A stretch of 58,270 bases of DNA from Bacteroidales bacterium (GTDB taxonomy: Bacteria; Bacteroidota; Bacteroidia; Bacteroidales; GCA-2748055), in NCBI GenBank assembly GCA_021740585.1, contig JAIOZM010000016.1, positions 1 through 58,270 of the forward strand, read 5' to 3'. How positions within the stretch are numbered: position 1 is the first letter of the stretch; every line of letters starts with the position of its first letter. Position numbers and translations under genes: made by a program. Of the stretch, positions 56,969-58,270 are shown one piece after another. The notes beneath the pieces are model-generated. The model was not told the origin of the DNA. It searched no databases and was given only the letters and a program-made list of their open reading frames with translations.

Positions 56969-57826
56969 ATGCCCTTTTTTGATAAAAAAATACCATTGTT
57001 CCTGGCTGATCGAAAGAATACCATTCGGCAGTTGATTTTCACTTCCATTTTTGCATTGGTGTTTATAAATCTCTATTCACCCTTCGGATTAGATACCTGG
57101 GCCAATTTATTGCAGGTACAACTCTTTTTTTATTCCAGTCTGGTTATTATTGGAGGATTGCTAATTATTGCCATAAGCAGGATAATAATGCATCAGGTTT
57201 TTAAGATAAAAGAATTGAATAACCTTACATATATTTTGTGGATTGCGGCTGAAATTGTAAGTCTTGCTTCAATTTATGTTTTATTCCAGTATTTATTTAC
57301 CACGAAGCCAGATGATGTGATTTTAGCCTTTCAGGCTTCCCTGAAAAAAACCTCGCTTGTGCTTCTTTTTCCATATACACTTAGTTTTTTATATTTCTCA
57401 TGGGTGGAAAAGTCGAAAAAGCTGGAGGAATTGTCGGAGAATTCAAAGATGGAAAAACCAAAACCACCTGCAATGGTACCCTTTCGGGATGAGAAAAATG
57501 AATTAAGGTTTTCGGTAAAAACAATCGACCTTTTATATCTCGAAGCGGCTGATAATTATGTTATTATACATTATCTGGATGGTAATAAGCTGGCCAATTT
57601 TATGATTAGAAACAGCATGAAGAATATAGAGGCAGGATTGAGGGATTTTGGAATAGTAAGATGTCACAGATCCTATATGGTAAATTTCGAAAGAGTAAAA
57701 ATTTTGAAGAGGGAGCAAGACGGTTTGGTACTTGAACTGGATTCCCCATTGAAGCGACTAATCCCAATATCGCGCACTTATGTGGAGGATGTAATGGCAC
57801 TCTTTTCAGTCTATAGCGCCCAATAA
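56969..57826 (+). CDS. Membrane-anchored LytTR family regulator
   Basis: A 285-residue protein with four membrane helices and a C-terminal DNA-binding domain. Helices are at about residues 20-45 (IFTSIFALVFINLY), 50-72, 88-110 and 128-150. A short linker leads to a LytTR domain (about 175-282) with LLYLEAADNYVIIHYLDG, FGIVRCHRSYMVNFERV and LIPISRTYVEDV. It has no receiver domain, so it is a one-component regulator controlled from the membrane. A GTG at 56930 adds 13 residues but lies upstream of the -7 element; the ATG at 56969 was chosen. The target genes are unknown. Confidence 0.88.
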   Translation: MPFFDKKIPLFLADRKNTIRQLIFTSIFALVFINLYSPFGLDTWANLLQVQLFFYSSLVIIGGLLIIAISRIIMHQVFKIKELNNLTYILWIAAEIVSLASIYVLFQYLFTTKPDDVILAFQASLKKTSLVLLFPYTLSFLYFSWVEKSKKLEELSENSKMEKPKPPAMVPFRDEKNELRFSVKTIDLLYLEAADNYVIIHYLDGNKLANFMIRNSMKNIEAGLRDFGIVRCHRSYMVNFERVKILKREQDGLVLELDSPLKRLIPISRTYVEDVMALFSVYSAQ

Positions 57827-57857
57827 TGAGAAAAAATCAGATTTTGCGTTTTTTTTC

Positions 57858-57888
57858 TTTTGGATAATCAAAAAATCAGTTAAATTTG
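57858..57888 (+). promoter_or_regulatory. Promoter of tRNA-Gly
   Basis: TTTTG (57858-57862), an 18-base spacer and TAAATTTG (57881-57888) form a near-complete Bacteroidota-type promoter (-33 TTTG, -7 TAnnTTTG). Transcription would start near 57895, about 24 bases before the tRNA. Confidence 0.65.
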
Positions 57889-57918
57889 CACTCCTTAATA
57901 AAGCGTTCTTATTGTATT

Positions 57919-57991
<73 letters not shown>

Positions 57992-57998
57992 CAAAACT

Positions 57999-58026
57999 AA
58001 ATCCCATTAGCGTGGGATTTTTTTTT
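57999..58026 (+). terminator. Intrinsic terminator after tRNA-Gly
   Basis: AAATCCCA (57999-58006) pairs perfectly with TGGGATTT (58013-58020) around loop TTAGCG, followed by a T run to 58026. Confidence 0.88.
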
Positions 58027-58064
58027 GGATGGAAGAGTATGAAGTTTATACAACCAGCATCCAA

Positions 58065-58136
58065 CACACTTCGATAAGCTCAGTGCGACGCCCAGTAACT
58101 AGCTCGAAAGCCCCCTCCTAACCTCCCCCTAAAAGA
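58065..58136. repeat. Short dispersed-repeat-like sequences
   Basis: CACTTCGATAAGCTCAGTG (58067-58085) has CACT/AGTG ends and resembles the TTCGA-AGCTCAGTG repeats scattered in many bacterial genomes. The segment AGCCCCCTCCTAACCTCCCC near 58109 resembles another common intergenic repeat. Copy number cannot be judged from one window. Confidence 0.4.
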
Positions 58137-58179
58137 TAATGCCAATTGACATTACAAGGGATAAATAGAAAAAGTTATC

Positions 58180-58190
58180 GTTCTTTGACA
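58180..58190 (+). promoter_or_regulatory. boxA-like antitermination element
   Basis: GTTCTTTGACA is close to the rRNA leader boxA (TGCTCTTTAACA). It sits 80 bases before the window end and no gene follows within the window. Two hairpins come after it: ATTACG-TGCCT-CGTAAT (58221-58237) and TGTTGGT with ATCAACA (58237-58265, one G-T pair). It may belong to the leader of a 16S rRNA gene or another long untranslated RNA just outside. Confidence 0.45.
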
Positions 58191-58270
58191 TAATTGTTAA
58201 TAATTTGAAGGTACTGATTAATTACGTGCCTCGTAATGTTGGTTGTATGATGAATAAAATCAACATCTTT

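Noticed and set aside
58201..58270. CRISPR array at the right end
   Set aside because: No repeated unit of 25-40 bases is visible in the window; only two unrelated hairpins.

Overview
This AT-rich window reads as chromosomal DNA of a member of the Bacteroidota, probably of the Bacteroidales/Marinilabiliales/Cytophagales kind; the exact order cannot be fixed from the sequence. The evidence is a type IX secretion type B sorting domain next to a PorP/SprF protein, a fused SecDF, DUF1573, DUF4783 and TIGR02757 family proteins, a Porin_10-type putative porin, several lipoproteins with LSC/ASC-type lipoboxes, and TAnnTTTG-like -7 promoter elements in place of sigma-70 hexamers. The window opens inside a 23S rRNA gene, with 5S rRNA and a terminator behind it. 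It closes about 90 bases after a boxA-like sequence of the kind found in rRNA leaders, so the segment may be flanked by rRNA operons on both sides.

Layout. 1-602: end of an rRNA operon. 609-9133: envelope genes (putative porin, MltF-like lytic transglycosylase, LolC/E-type permease, NamZ-type muramidase, DUF1573 lipoprotein) mixed with a Nudix hydrolase and an aminotransferase. 9219-16724: housekeeping genes (ketopantoate reductase, valS, pdxH, nadC, rlmH) with a PKD/LamG lipoprotein and a DUF4783 protein. 16768-31528: a block of large same-strand genes, namely a 1233-residue NtrY-like histidine kinase, then a run made of a roughly 1435-residue type IX secreted protein, PorP/SprF, a PD40-PKD protein, an unknown exported protein and a Reg_prop/Y_Y_Y/SpoIIE-type phosphatase. 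31605-35629, minus strand: a lipoprotein and a coupled rluB-era-der set of ribosome genes. 35833-41452: glmM and a MacA/MacB-permease/TolC-like efflux set with no ATPase. 41946-50060: mdh, secDF, tatA, a Na/Ca antiporter, a LolD-like ATPase, a TIGR02757 gene and a tRNA methyltransferase. 50064-57826: a saccharopine-dehydrogenase-like gene, mutS, a decayed DUF6922/AbiEii-type locus, a hydrolase-like gene and a LytTR membrane regulator. 57858-58026: tRNA-Gly(GCC) with promoter and terminator.

How the genes work together. Most of the window is core metabolism, translation and envelope maintenance. The most system-like part is 20655-31528. It encodes a very large surface protein (glycine-rich segment, six Ig-like repeats, type B sorting signal), the outer-membrane partner expected for such substrates, a PD40/PKD periplasmic or surface protein, an unknown exported protein and a membrane-anchored phosphatase with a propeller sensor. 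Secretion and signalling may be coupled there.

No CRISPR array, prophage or intact insertion sequence was seen. Non-coding structure is concentrated in a folded leader before the MltF-like gene, two clusters of GC-rich mini-hairpins with TCC/GGA-type loops (41519-41712 and 55243-55426), a CTCTGTG inverted repeat (43028-43125) and several intergenic hairpins. Starts were moved downstream of the longest possible reading frame where a signal peptide, lipobox or promoter element supported it; each entry says so.
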